Positions 6,844 to 14,983 of a stretch of 18,340 nucleotides of DNA are shown in pieces. The translations under genes and the position numbers were made by a program. The notes under the pieces are model-generated. The model ran no database searches. It saw only the letters and a list, made by a program, of their open reading frames with translations, and was not told where the DNA came from. Origin of the DNA: JBBRLA01 sp038231615. Lineage in GTDB: Bacteria; Myxococcota_A; Polyangia; Palsa-1104; JAEUJZ01. Location of the stretch: assembly GCA_038231615.1 (NCBI GenBank), contig JBBRLA010000091.1:1-18340 (forward strand), read 5' to 3'. Numbering within the stretch: position 1 is the first letter of the stretch; each line of letters opens with the position of its first letter.

Positions 6844-8247
6844 ATGCTAACGTTCAGTGATGAAATCCCGGCCATGCACCAGTTGATCTCGATGGCCAAC
6901 CCCGTGCTGCTGCCTGCCGCAGCCTTACTGCGCCCCAGCTTTGGACATTTCCCCATCGTCCTGCTTCTCCTGTGCCTGCTGTGGATCGGCCTCCTGCGCC
7001 GCGTCCTCCCTGGGTTCGGCAGGCGGGCCACCGGTGTATCCCTGGTGGCAGTGCTCTTTTTGGTGGCCTCCTGGCTGCCCCGCATCGCCGCCGGAAGCTG
7101 GGGCAAGCCGATCCTGACCCCGGCCTACTACCACTGGATCATCCTGCCCTCGACAGCGGTGCAGATGGCGATGCTGCTGACCTTGATCAGCGCGCCAATC
7201 TGGGTGCCGCTTTCCTGGTGGGCGCGACGAACGGGGCCCCTCCCGAAGGCCGAAGCGACCGAAACGCCCGCGGGCGCCAGCCCGCCCGAGGTACCCGCCA
7301 GCCCGCCCGAGGTACCCGCGAGCGCCCTTCCGATTTTGCCGGCCCCGCCCATCGCCGGCCCCTCTCGGCGACAGGTCCTGACCGCCCTGTCGTATGCCGC
7401 GCCCGGGGCGGCGCTGATCCTCTCGGGATATGGAGTGCTGGAATCGCGCCGGCTGATCGTCCGCCGGGTGAAGCTGGCCGTTCCGGGGCTGCCGCCGGCC
7501 CTGCGGGGTCTGCGCATCGGCCAGGTCACCGACGTCCACGTAGCCTACGACCTGACCCCCATCGACAAGCTCGCCCGGGGCTGCGAACTCCTCGCCGGGG
7601 AGCGCCTGGACCTGATGATCGCCACCGGCGACCTGTGCGACAACGGGGCGCAGTACTCCGACGTGCTGGGGCTCATCGGCCAGGTCCCCTCCCGCCTGGG
7701 CCACTTCGCCTGCCTGGGCAACCACGAGCTGCACCTGGCGCCGCGCTTCGTCCACCGCACCTACGATCATTCGAACGTACACCTGCTGGAGGACCAGAGC
7801 CTCACCCTCCCCGGCCTGACCCTGGCCGCGGTGGGGTTTCCTCGGCGCGGGGCCACCAACCAGGGCGCGATGCTGATGCTGGACACCGCCCTGCGCGGGC
7901 GAGAGCACGACCCGTTCACCCTGGTGCTCTCCCACCATCCCCATGTCTTCAAGCACGCGGCCGGGCGCAACATCGGGCTGATGCTCTCGGGGCACACCCA
8001 CGGCGGGCAGGTGGGCATCGGGGAGCGCGGCGTCATGGAACCGGCCTACGGCCTGGTGCGCGGCCTTTATCGCCTGGATGCATTTGACGGACAGGCTCAT
8101 TCCCGCGACGCCAGCGACAGTTCCGCCCGACTCGCTCCGGCGGCGGGACAGCGGGCGCCGCAGCTCTTCGTCTCCAGCGGCCTTGGACACTGGCTGCCCT
8201 GGCGGGTCAATTGCCCGCCCGAGGTCGTGGTGATTGAGCTAACGTGA
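6844..8247 (+). CDS. Membrane-bound metallophosphoesterase (YkuE/YaeI-like)
   Basis: This 467-residue protein has three N-terminal membrane helices (about 37-52, 62-80, 97-123) and a Pro/Ala linker with a duplicated ASPPEVP (145-158). A twin-arginine-like SRRQVL (174-179) leads into a fourth hydrophobic segment. The phosphoesterase domain follows from about 215, with D230-V-H232, GD263LCDNG, GNHE (292-295), HHPH (364-367) and GHTHGGQ (383-389). The C-terminal stretch VSSGLGHWLPWRVNCPPEV is typical of the YkuE/YaeI branch, whose characterised members act on lipid or membrane phosphate substrates such as UDP-diacylglucosamine. The substrate here is not determinable. No clear Shine-Dalgarno is visible; in-frame ATGs at 6874 and 6892 are alternative starts that leave all helices intact. 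Confidence 0.85.
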   Translation: MLTFSDEIPAMHQLISMANPVLLPAAALLRPSFGHFPIVLLLLCLLWIGLLRRVLPGFGRRATGVSLVAVLFLVASWLPRIAAGSWGKPILTPAYYHWIILPSTAVQMAMLLTLISAPIWVPLSWWARRTGPLPKAEATETPAGASPPEVPASPPEVPASALPILPAPPIAGPSRRQVLTALSYAAPGAALILSGYGVLESRRLIVRRVKLAVPGLPPALRGLRIGQVTDVHVAYDLTPIDKLARGCELLAGERLDLMIATGDLCDNGAQYSDVLGLIGQVPSRLGHFACLGNHELHLAPRFVHRTYDHSNVHLLEDQSLTLPGLTLAAVGFPRRGATNQGAMLMLDTALRGREHDPFTLVLSHHPHVFKHAAGRNIGLMLSGHTHGGQVGIGERGVMEPAYGLVRGLYRLDAFDGQAHSRDASDSSARLAPAAGQRAPQLFVSSGLGHWLPWRVNCPPEVVVIELT

Positions 8248-8250
8248 CCC

Positions 8251-8268
8251 CCCGAGTATATTCTCGGG
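8251..8268 (+). promoter_or_regulatory. Hairpin CCCGAG-TATATT-CTCGGG
   Basis: A perfect 6-bp inverted repeat with an AT-rich 6-base loop lies four bases after the phosphoesterase stop and 54 bases before the thioesterase start. No T tract follows, so it is either a weak processing or termination hairpin or an operator-like dyad. Confidence 0.35.
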
Positions 8269-8322
8269 CACCATGGCCCACGACCAAAGCGACAAGATGG
8301 CGAAGGGCCTCTAGACGGCACC

Positions 8323-8733
8323 ATGGCATATCGAACCAGCATCAAGGTCCGCTTCGGGGACGTGGACCACGCGGGGATCGTCTATTACCCTCATTTCTAC
8401 ATCTACTTCCACGAAGCCTTCGAGGACTTCTTCGATTCGGCGGGCCTGGCGTATCATGATCTCCTGGACGTGCGAAAGGTGGGTTTCCCGACGGTACACG
8501 TGAGCACGGACTTCAAACAGCCGCTGCGCTACGGCGACGCCCTGGACATCGAGCTGACGGTGCCGCGGCTATCGCGGCGCTCGGCGACGTTTCGCTATAC
8601 CGGGTACCGGCATCGCGACGGGGTCCACTGCTGCACCACGGAGATCACGACGGCCTGCGTGGACATGAGCACCTTCCAGGCGCGGGAGATCCCCGACGAC
8701 CTGCGGACGTTGTTCGAGAGGATCGCGTCATGA
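8323..8733 (+). CDS. Hotdog-fold acyl-CoA thioesterase (4HBT/YbgC type)
   Basis: This 136-residue protein is the usual length for a single-hotdog thioesterase. It has the family signature RFGDVDHAGIVYYPHFY at 10-26, where D15 occupies the catalytic position known from 4-hydroxybenzoyl-CoA thioesterase. It should hydrolyse acyl-CoA or acyl-ACP thioesters in the cytoplasm; chain length and substrate cannot be inferred. ATG 8323 has no strong ribosome site. Its stop overlaps the next ATG (ATGA), coupling it to the Nudix gene. Both would act on CoA derivatives, giving a consistent theme of CoA-thioester turnover. Confidence 0.88.
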   Translation: MAYRTSIKVRFGDVDHAGIVYYPHFYIYFHEAFEDFFDSAGLAYHDLLDVRKVGFPTVHVSTDFKQPLRYGDALDIELTVPRLSRRSATFRYTGYRHRDGVHCCTTEITTACVDMSTFQAREIPDDLRTLFERIAS

Positions 8734-9563
8734 GCGGCCCCGCGCAGGCAGCGTCGCATCGCACGGGGATGCGCCGGGCGGCGACGGTGCTGGTGCTGCG
8801 ACCGGTGCCGGGTGGGGCGACGGTGGAGGTGCTGCTGGTGCGGCGCAACCGGCAGGCCTCGTTCATGGCCGATGCGTACGTGTTTCCCGGGGGGCGGGTC
8901 GAGGAAGCGGACGGCGAAGGCGACCTGGCGCTGGCCGGCAGACGGGCGGCGGCGCGAGAGCTGCACGAAGAAGTCGGGCTGCGGCTGGACGAACGGGAGA
9001 CGCGGGCGCTGCCGCTCTTCTCTCACTGGATCACCCCATCGGTGGAACCGAAGCGTTTCGACACAGACTTTTTCCTGGCGGCGCTGCCTCCGGGGCAAGA
9101 GCCGCGGACGGATGAGGCCGAGGTCTTCGATCTGCTCTGGCTGACGCCACAGGAAGCCCTTTACCGCTACGAACGGGCCGAACTGAAGCTGCCGCCACCG
9201 ACGCGGGCCAACCTGGAGGACCTGCAGCAGGAGATCCAGGCGGTGGTACGAGACGGCGGCGCGGCGGATCTGGTCGCGGCGCTGCTTTCGCGGAGCGCCC
9301 GGCGACAACCCGTGGCGGTGCTGCCCAAGCTGGTGTGCGCGGAAGCCATCGACATCGGCGTCCGCGACCCGACGGGCGGGCCGGCCATCGCCATCGTCCT
9401 GCCCTGGGACCCGGAATTCTCCCGGCTCCCCGGCGAAGGTGAGGTGCTGCCAGCGCCGGGCCTGCCCGGCCAGCGCCCGCGGGCGTCGCGCTACCTGCTG
9501 ACCGAGGGTCGCTGGTGGGCGCAGTACGCTGGAGACGCGCCCCTGGAGGGACAGGATGGGTGA
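8730..9563 (+). CDS. Nudix hydrolase, NUDT7/NUDT19-like (probable CoA-diphosphatase type)
   Basis: This 277-residue protein has a VFPGGRVEEAD start to the Nudix box at 51-61 and RELHEEVG at 76-83, so the metal-binding Glu residues (E77, E80, E81) are present. The first conserved Glu of the box is Asp61. The spacing between the two halves is seven residues longer than the standard G-x5-E-x7-REUXEE pattern. Insertions here are characteristic of the NUDT19/RP2 group, which cleaves CoA and acyl-CoA to phosphopantetheine derivatives. The C-terminal ~120 residues form a helical extension as in that group. The gene overlaps the thioesterase by four bases and the following ATPase by eight. Confidence 0.85.
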   Translation: MSGPAQAASHRTGMRRAATVLVLRPVPGGATVEVLLVRRNRQASFMADAYVFPGGRVEEADGEGDLALAGRRAAARELHEEVGLRLDERETRALPLFSHWITPSVEPKRFDTDFFLAALPPGQEPRTDEAEVFDLLWLTPQEALYRYERAELKLPPPTRANLEDLQQEIQAVVRDGGAADLVAALLSRSARRQPVAVLPKLVCAEAIDIGVRDPTGGPAIAIVLPWDPEFSRLPGEGEVLPAPGLPGQRPRASRYLLTEGRWWAQYAGDAPLEGQDG

Positions 9564-11889
9564 GCCACGGTCGCTGATCGATTGCCTGGCACAGGCACAG
9601 AACCCCTTCGCCGCCGCGGTGGTCAGCGAGCAGGACGTCGCCACCGGTGCCGCCGAGGTCCCCGACGTGGCGTCGATCCACAGCCAGGCCCGCGCCGCCC
9701 TGCTGAAGGCGCTGCACACGGCCCGGTCTCGTGGAGGCGGCCCCCCACAGGTGCTCCTCATCACCGGTGAGAAGGGCGATGGCAAGTCCCATCTTCTGGC
9801 CTGGCTGCGACGGCAGAAGCGCGGCGACTTCGTCTTCGCGTCCGTCCCGCCTCTCTCCGACCCGGGAGAGCCCTTTCGCCACGCCCTGCGCCACGTCCTT
9901 TCCAGCCTGCGGCGTCCCGCGCCATCGCCGCCAGATGTCGCGGATGCGATGTTCCACTCGCCCCTGGACCGACTGGTGTGGGAGATCCTTTTCTCTCAGG
10001 CACAGGACCTGTTGGACACGGCCCGCGACGGACTCTACGACGGCGCCCCGGGCCTTCCCCGGCTGCTCCTGCCCCTGTGCGAGGACGCTGGCGAACCCCG
10101 TGACGCCGTCGCCTTCGCCGCGGGGGCGCAGCGGATGTGGTCGCAGATCGAGCCCGGCCTCCTGCGCCACATGCTCTCGCTGCCCCAGGAGGCGCCTACC
10201 GACGTCGTGGCCCGCACCGTGCTGGTGCAATACCCCCACCCGGACCGCCGCGCTCTGTGCGCCGCCTGGCTGGCCGGCGAGGAGTTGGGGGCGGACGATC
10301 TCGCGCGCCTTTCGATCAAGCACTCCATCGACAGCGAGGCCTCGTCGCGGCGTCTCCTGACCTCGCTGTGCCGGCTTTCCCCGCAGCCGCTGGTCCTGTG
10401 CTTCGACCAGATCGAGGGCACCACCGACCGCCTGCGGGAGCCGGGGCTGCGGGCCCTGTCCGACGTGGTGCGCGAGGTCCACGCCCGCGGCGGGGCGACC
10501 TGCCAGGTGATCACCTGCCTGTCCAGTCTATGGCCTTCGTTTCGGGAGAAGCTGTCCATCGCCCCCTCCCCTTCCGGCTCGACCCCGTCACCGTCACCCA
10601 TGGCGACGCTCGTGCCGCCGCTGCTGGAGCAAGTGGCACTCGCGCCCATTGAGCCGGGTCAGGTGCGGGACCTGGTGGTGGCGCGGCTGGCGCTGGCCTT
10701 CGCCGATGAAATGACCCCGCCAAGGCCGACGCCGACCTATCCCTTCGAGGAGGCCGAGGTGCTGGCCCTGGCGCAGGGCGCGGGCCTGGGCCATGCACGC
10801 GAGTCGCTGCGTTTCTTCGAGGGCGAGTTCGAGAAGCGCCGCGACGCGCTGGTGTCGCCAGGGCAGGCGGTCAACGCCAGCACGCTGCCGCCGCCGACCA
10901 CCGATGCCGGGGTGCTGGAGGCGGCGCTGCGCACGGCGGAGAAGCAGGTCCGCGCCGGCCTTTTGGAGACCCTGCCGGGTGCGCGGGCCAGCGCCCTGAG
11001 GGCGGTCCTGCGGGAGCTGTGCGAGGGGACGCGCCAGCTTCCCCGGGGAATTGCCGGCACGCTGATGGTGAGCTGCGACCCGATTCTCGGCGGCGGGCTG
11101 CGATTGACGGTGCAGCCGCCGACGTCCGGGGGGTCGCTTCCGGGCCCCTCGCGTCCTGCCGAACAGCCACCCGCCGCCCGACTTCGTGTCGCCACCGAGA
11201 TCTGCAACGCCGCCGTGGGGCCGGCACTCTTCGCCGCCGCCAGCCGGTTGGGTCGGCAGGTCCAGGAGGGACGGGCAAACCTGGCGCTGGTCTTGCGGGA
11301 GGAAGGTCTCTCCCTGGGCGCGGGCAGCGCCACGGCGCACAAGACGATGGAGACCTTGAAGCGACAGCTCGTCGCCGAGGCGGACGGTCAGCCCGCGGGG
11401 CGGGGCGGCGTGCTGTGGCTCGGCACCGACGAGGTGGTCGAGTTGCTTGCCGCGGAGCAAGTTCTGCATTCCGCGTCGGCGGGGGAACTGTCCGCCGGCC
11501 CGCGAGCGATCAGCCGGGCGGAAGCGCTCTCGCTCTTGCTCCAGCGAGAAGGCGGCCCTCCCCGGACGCTCCTGCGACTCGTCGGTCGCATCCAGGGACA
11601 CGCGACCGACGAGGCACGGCGGTCGTCGTTTTCAGGACAACTGGAGATGCCGTCCAGCGAACCCGGCGCCCCGACGCAAGCACCGGTGAATGAAGCCGAC
11701 GCGGCGCCACAGCCACAGCCACACAGTGAGGGGATGGGCCAAAACAACAGCACGGGCCGGGTGACCCAGCTCGGCCTGGGGGTTGTCCCGGTTGTCCCGG
11801 CTGGGCCGCCGCGCCCGATCCATGCCACGCTGCCCCTGGGCACGCCGATCGTCCCCGCCGGCCGAGACCAGGGAAAGCGCCGGTCCTAA
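9556..11889 (+). CDS. Large P-loop ATPase (STAND / ORC-CDC6-like), function unknown
   Basis: This 777-residue protein starts at ATG 9556 behind GGAGGG (9545-9550, five-base spacing) and overlaps the Nudix stop. Walker A is GEKGDGKS at 71-78. Walker B is LVLCFDQIE at 279-287, with Asp284 followed by Gln rather than the usual Glu; E287 could be the catalytic acid. A VITCLSS sensor-like strand lies near 318. Residues ~350-460 look like a helical lid. The region about 550-680 is a separate folded domain that I do not recognise, and the last ~90 residues are proline-rich and disordered. NTPases with this FDQ-E-type Walker B occur in DNA-handling and conflict systems, so a regulatory or defence role is possible but not shown. 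The gene is tightly linked to upstream CoA-metabolism genes, and the next gene follows after 181 bases. Confidence 0.8.
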   Translation: MGEPRSLIDCLAQAQNPFAAAVVSEQDVATGAAEVPDVASIHSQARAALLKALHTARSRGGGPPQVLLITGEKGDGKSHLLAWLRRQKRGDFVFASVPPLSDPGEPFRHALRHVLSSLRRPAPSPPDVADAMFHSPLDRLVWEILFSQAQDLLDTARDGLYDGAPGLPRLLLPLCEDAGEPRDAVAFAAGAQRMWSQIEPGLLRHMLSLPQEAPTDVVARTVLVQYPHPDRRALCAAWLAGEELGADDLARLSIKHSIDSEASSRRLLTSLCRLSPQPLVLCFDQIEGTTDRLREPGLRALSDVVREVHARGGATCQVITCLSSLWPSFREKLSIAPSPSGSTPSPSPMATLVPPLLEQVALAPIEPGQVRDLVVARLALAFADEMTPPRPTPTYPFEEAEVLALAQGAGLGHARESLRFFEGEFEKRRDALVSPGQAVNASTLPPPTTDAGVLEAALRTAEKQVRAGLLETLPGARASALRAVLRELCEGTRQLPRGIAGTLMVSCDPILGGGLRLTVQPPTSGGSLPGPSRPAEQPPAARLRVATEICNAAVGPALFAAASRLGRQVQEGRANLALVLREEGLSLGAGSATAHKTMETLKRQLVAEADGQPAGRGGVLWLGTDEVVELLAAEQVLHSASAGELSAGPRAISRAEALSLLLQREGGPPRTLLRLVGRIQGHATDEARRSSFSGQLEMPSSEPGAPTQAPVNEADAAPQPQPHSEGMGQNNSTGRVTQLGLGVVPVVPAGPPRPIHATLPLGTPIVPAGRDQGKRRS

Positions 11890-12059
11890 AAGGGGTAGAC
11901 AGTCCAGCTCCCCAATCGGTTTTCGTGACCCCTCTCACATCTTTGTTTTCCCGTGGAAAAAGATGCGTGAAGGACGTTTCAAGACCCGGTCTCGCGGTGT
12001 ATTCTCACCCTTGAGCAGTTCTTGGCCATACCCACCTGGCACCCTGTATGGCCCGCCTG

Positions 12060-12065
12060 AGGAGG
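12060..12065 (+). promoter_or_regulatory. Shine-Dalgarno that fixes the ATG start at 12071
   Basis: AGGAGG lies five bases before ATG 12071. The same frame is open further upstream, but that part overlaps the ATPase gene and reads as basic low-complexity sequence. This site therefore decides the start. The 181-base gap before it has no convincing promoter. Confidence 0.8.
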
Positions 12066-12070
12066 CTTTG

Positions 12071-13954
12071 ATGGACCTTGCCCCTGCCCCCCGTGCGGTC
12101 GTCTTTGCACTGGAGGACCTTCCGGAGACCGATCGGCAGCACATCCTTTCGGTGGCGAACCACCTTCACCTGGACATCCGTCCCGAGAGCTGGCGCGCGC
12201 CCCTGGTGCTGACCGGCGACACCCCGGCCCCGGTCCCCGGGCTTTTCAACGACATCGAGCTGTCCAGCGCCGGCCCGTCCTTGATGCTGCTGGCACTGCG
12301 GCTGCTCCTGGCGGACGCCTACCACTGGCCCGAGCAGCGCTGGCTCGGGGGCGACGGCGGCTACGCCCTCTATGCCGCCGACCCGCGCTTTACCGCCGAC
12401 TCCCTGTCCCACGCCCTGTCCGAGCAGGCCGGAATGAAGGTCCAGCGCGGCCTTCTGCCACGTGGCCCCCGGCCGCCGGTGTCCCCAGGAGACCGCGTCC
12501 CCGTGCTGGGCTGGCAGGTGCCGGTCCTGGGCGGCAAGGACCCGGTTGGCAAGCTGCGCGACCTGCGCCCGCAGGACCAGCGCCAGCATACCTTCGGTGG
12601 CGTCCGCGCGCCGCTGGGCATGGTACCAGGCAACCTCACCGACCGCTACCGTCTCTTTCTCGCTGTTTCCGACGTCCACCGCGACGGCGACCACGCCAGC
12701 GCCCGGGTCGAGCTTTTGTGCATCGACGGATCCCTGGGCGAGCCCCTGGCCGCGACCCTTCAGGTGACCCTGGCCGATCTGGGCGCCCTCTCTGATGGGC
12801 ATGTCGACGATGACGAAGCCCTGGCCGACCTCCTGCGCGAGGTCCTGCCAAGCTGCCTCTTGCTGACGCCGCGGGGCGAACTGCTGATCCTCGACCTGTA
12901 CCACCTGGGCCTTTCGGCCAGTCCCATCGGCCTGATGCGCTTCATGGGCCTGCGGATGTGCCCTGCCCCCGATGGGGTCAGCGAGGACGAGGGCGCCGAG
13001 CTGATCGATCCCTCCCTGTGGGAGCCGGGCCTGCTCTCGGCGCTCCTTCTTCCCGAGGAGATCCGCATCTCCGGCGGTGGACGCTTCGTCAGCCTGCGCT
13101 TCTCCGGCAGGCGGGACGGCCTGCCCCTGGACGCCTTCGTGCTCCTCGACACCCGCCGCGCCGCGGGCCCGGCGGCACCCGTGGCCTGGCCGATCCTGCT
13201 GGACGGCCCCGCCCCGGTCCTGGCCATTTCGCCGGATGAACGCCTCCTGGCCGTAGCCGGTCCCGCCGTGGCCCATCGGCTGGACAAAAGCCCGCGCCCC
13301 GCCAGTTCCGCCATGACCCCGCGCCTTTGCGGCGTGGAAGTCATGCCTCCCCTGTCCCCCGCATGCCTCGACTCGCCGATGGCGGAAGAGTGGCTCACCG
13401 CGCATGCCGCCGATCTGCTGCTCTTCGCCTTGCCCGCGCCTGGCGCCGGCAGGGGCCTGCGTCCCTGGGCCAGCGTCTCCCTGCCCGCCGAGATGCGCGG
13501 GCCCGGCGTCCTCTCGCTCCACTTCCTCCCAGACTCACACGCCCTGGTTTGCCACCAGCCTGACGGGAACCTGCTGTGCACCATCGAGTTGCCCGGTCCC
13601 GGGGTCGCAGCCGCTGTGCCGGTGCGGGCCAGTGTCCGGCCGACCACCCAGCGTGATCTCCTCTCCTTGCTCGGCGCCGAGGGAGGCCACCCCCTGCGCC
13701 ACCTCCTCCGCCTGCTGCAATCGTCCCATCACCCGCCCCAGCATAGGCCCCAACCTATGATCATCGATGAAGAGATCCCCGGCCTGGGGTTTCTCGATCT
13801 CTTTAGCGGCGGCCCGGCCTTCAGCGAGGCCCGCGACTTCAGCGGCCTGCTCCGCGCCGGGATCGGCGAGGTGGCCGAGGCCGTACTCCGCGACTACCTC
13901 TCCACCCACCCACACACCCTCGACGGCGCGACCCGAACCACCCTCGCCAGCTGA
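12071..13954 (+). CDS. Large protein with propeller-like strands, family unknown
   Basis: This is a 627-residue protein with no signal peptide or membrane helix. I do not recognise a family. The second half has two stretches with the cadence of beta-propeller blades: PVLAISPDERLLAVAG (382-397) and VLSLHFLPDSHALV (480-493) followed by a DGNLL turn. The first half is rich in short strands and loops with Pro and Gly. A short helical tail follows a cluster of His and Pro near 555-565. It stands directly behind the P-loop ATPase on the same strand, so the pair may work together, for example as a switch ATPase and a partner-binding propeller. That pairing is inference from position only. Confidence 0.7.
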   Translation: MDLAPAPRAVVFALEDLPETDRQHILSVANHLHLDIRPESWRAPLVLTGDTPAPVPGLFNDIELSSAGPSLMLLALRLLLADAYHWPEQRWLGGDGGYALYAADPRFTADSLSHALSEQAGMKVQRGLLPRGPRPPVSPGDRVPVLGWQVPVLGGKDPVGKLRDLRPQDQRQHTFGGVRAPLGMVPGNLTDRYRLFLAVSDVHRDGDHASARVELLCIDGSLGEPLAATLQVTLADLGALSDGHVDDDEALADLLREVLPSCLLLTPRGELLILDLYHLGLSASPIGLMRFMGLRMCPAPDGVSEDEGAELIDPSLWEPGLLSALLLPEEIRISGGGRFVSLRFSGRRDGLPLDAFVLLDTRRAAGPAAPVAWPILLDGPAPVLAISPDERLLAVAGPAVAHRLDKSPRPASSAMTPRLCGVEVMPPLSPACLDSPMAEEWLTAHAADLLLFALPAPGAGRGLRPWASVSLPAEMRGPGVLSLHFLPDSHALVCHQPDGNLLCTIELPGPGVAAAVPVRASVRPTTQRDLLSLLGAEGGHPLRHLLRLLQSSHHPPQHRPQPMIIDEEIPGLGFLDLFSGGPAFSEARDFSGLLRAGIGEVAEAVLRDYLSTHPHTLDGATRTTLAS

Positions 13955-14051
13955 CCCGCCGGCCACGCAGCCCGCAAAACCCACGCCAAAAGGCCAGCCC
14001 CGGCAAGACCTTCCCCATCGTCGTTGACGCCGCGACGCCGACGAAGATACC

Positions 14052-14897
14052 GTGAAAGAGATGATCCCTGCGCGTCCCCATGCAACAGGCAGGTCGTACC
14101 CGCCTCTTGCGGCTGGGGCGCGGGCCGGGAGTGCGCGATTTGGCTGCCAGCCCCTGGTGCTGCTGCTGATCCTGGTCCTCTTGTGCGCGACCTCGCAGGC
14201 GGCGGGACGCAGGTCGGCGGCAGACCGGGCGAAAGCGGCGCGAGCGCAATCCACAGCCCTGGCAAATGCTGCCGCGGCCAACGCCGATCCCGAACCCGCC
14301 CCTGGACCCGAGGGCACCCCCCTGCCCGAGGCCGCCCTGGAACCCATGCCGGTACCGCCCAAGGTCGGCTCGTCCGGTGAGATCATCAACGACCTGTCCC
14401 AGCTACCCGAAGTGGATGACCGACCCCCGCAGCCGACGCCACCCCCCCGGACGCAGGTACAACCCCTGCCCTACATCGGGCAGATGCTGGAGGAGCCTTC
14501 CCGAGACTTCGTGCCCAACCAACCGAACCATGTCGATCCCCGCATCGCCTGGGAGAGTATCTTCGCTCCCCCATTGCCCACGCCAGCCGAGCTGCGAGCG
14601 CGGCGCATGCGGGGCATCGGCGCGGTGCTGATCGGGGCTGGGGCGGTCTTCTCCCTGGTGACAGTGGGGGTGCTGGTGAGCGGGCGCGACTCGACAGCCG
14701 CGCGCGACTTCGGCTTCGGCCTCGCGGGCCTCTCGGGAGCGAGCCTGGCGGTGGGCATTCCCCTGGTGGCCGTGGGCGTCGGCCGCGTCCGCGCCGCCCG
14801 CCTTAGCGCCGCCGGGCTCTCATCGTGGGCGCCGCCACAACCGCCACAACCGCCACAACCATTCGGCCGGCAGGGCAGCCTGGCGTTCGCATTTTGA
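14052..14897 (+). CDS. Exported or membrane proline-rich protein, unknown
   Basis: This 281-residue frame starts at GTG 14052; ATG 14061, three codons on, is equally possible, and neither has a strong ribosome site. A hydrophobic core (about 34-46, PLVLLLILVLLCA) followed by TSQAA suggests a signal peptide cleaved near residue 51. A disordered Pro/Ala/Glu region follows. Two glycine- and valine-rich membrane helices (about 188-211 and 219-244) form a hairpin near the C-terminus. The end has three exact PPQ repeats. This layout is common among uncharacterised myxobacterial envelope proteins. It is followed after 86 bases by the lipoprotein gene. Confidence 0.7.
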   Translation: MKEMIPARPHATGRSYPPLAAGARAGSARFGCQPLVLLLILVLLCATSQAAGRRSAADRAKAARAQSTALANAAAANADPEPAPGPEGTPLPEAALEPMPVPPKVGSSGEIINDLSQLPEVDDRPPQPTPPPRTQVQPLPYIGQMLEEPSRDFVPNQPNHVDPRIAWESIFAPPLPTPAELRARRMRGIGAVLIGAGAVFSLVTVGVLVSGRDSTAARDFGFGLAGLSGASLAVGIPLVAVGVGRVRAARLSAAGLSSWAPPQPPQPPQPFGRQGSLAFAF

Positions 14898-14983
14898 ACC
14901 CATTTCACTGCCAGCGCACAAAAGAGGCCCAGGGTCGTCCTGTCGGTTACAAATATACCATGCTTTCACCAACGCGAGGTCTG

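Noticed and set aside
11890..11930. GGGG...CTCCCC with a following TTTT after the ATPase gene as an intrinsic terminator
   Set aside because: The stem needs a bulge and a long loop, and the T run is short and six bases away.
11783..12070. Upstream extension of the propeller-like gene in the same open frame
   Set aside because: It overlaps the ATPase gene, reads as basic low-complexity sequence, and the consensus AGGAGG at 12060 points to ATG 12071.
14825..14983. Upstream extension of the lipoprotein gene
   Set aside because: It overlaps the preceding gene, encodes an Ala/Thr run from the PPQ repeat read out of frame, and would put the signal peptide far from the N-terminus.
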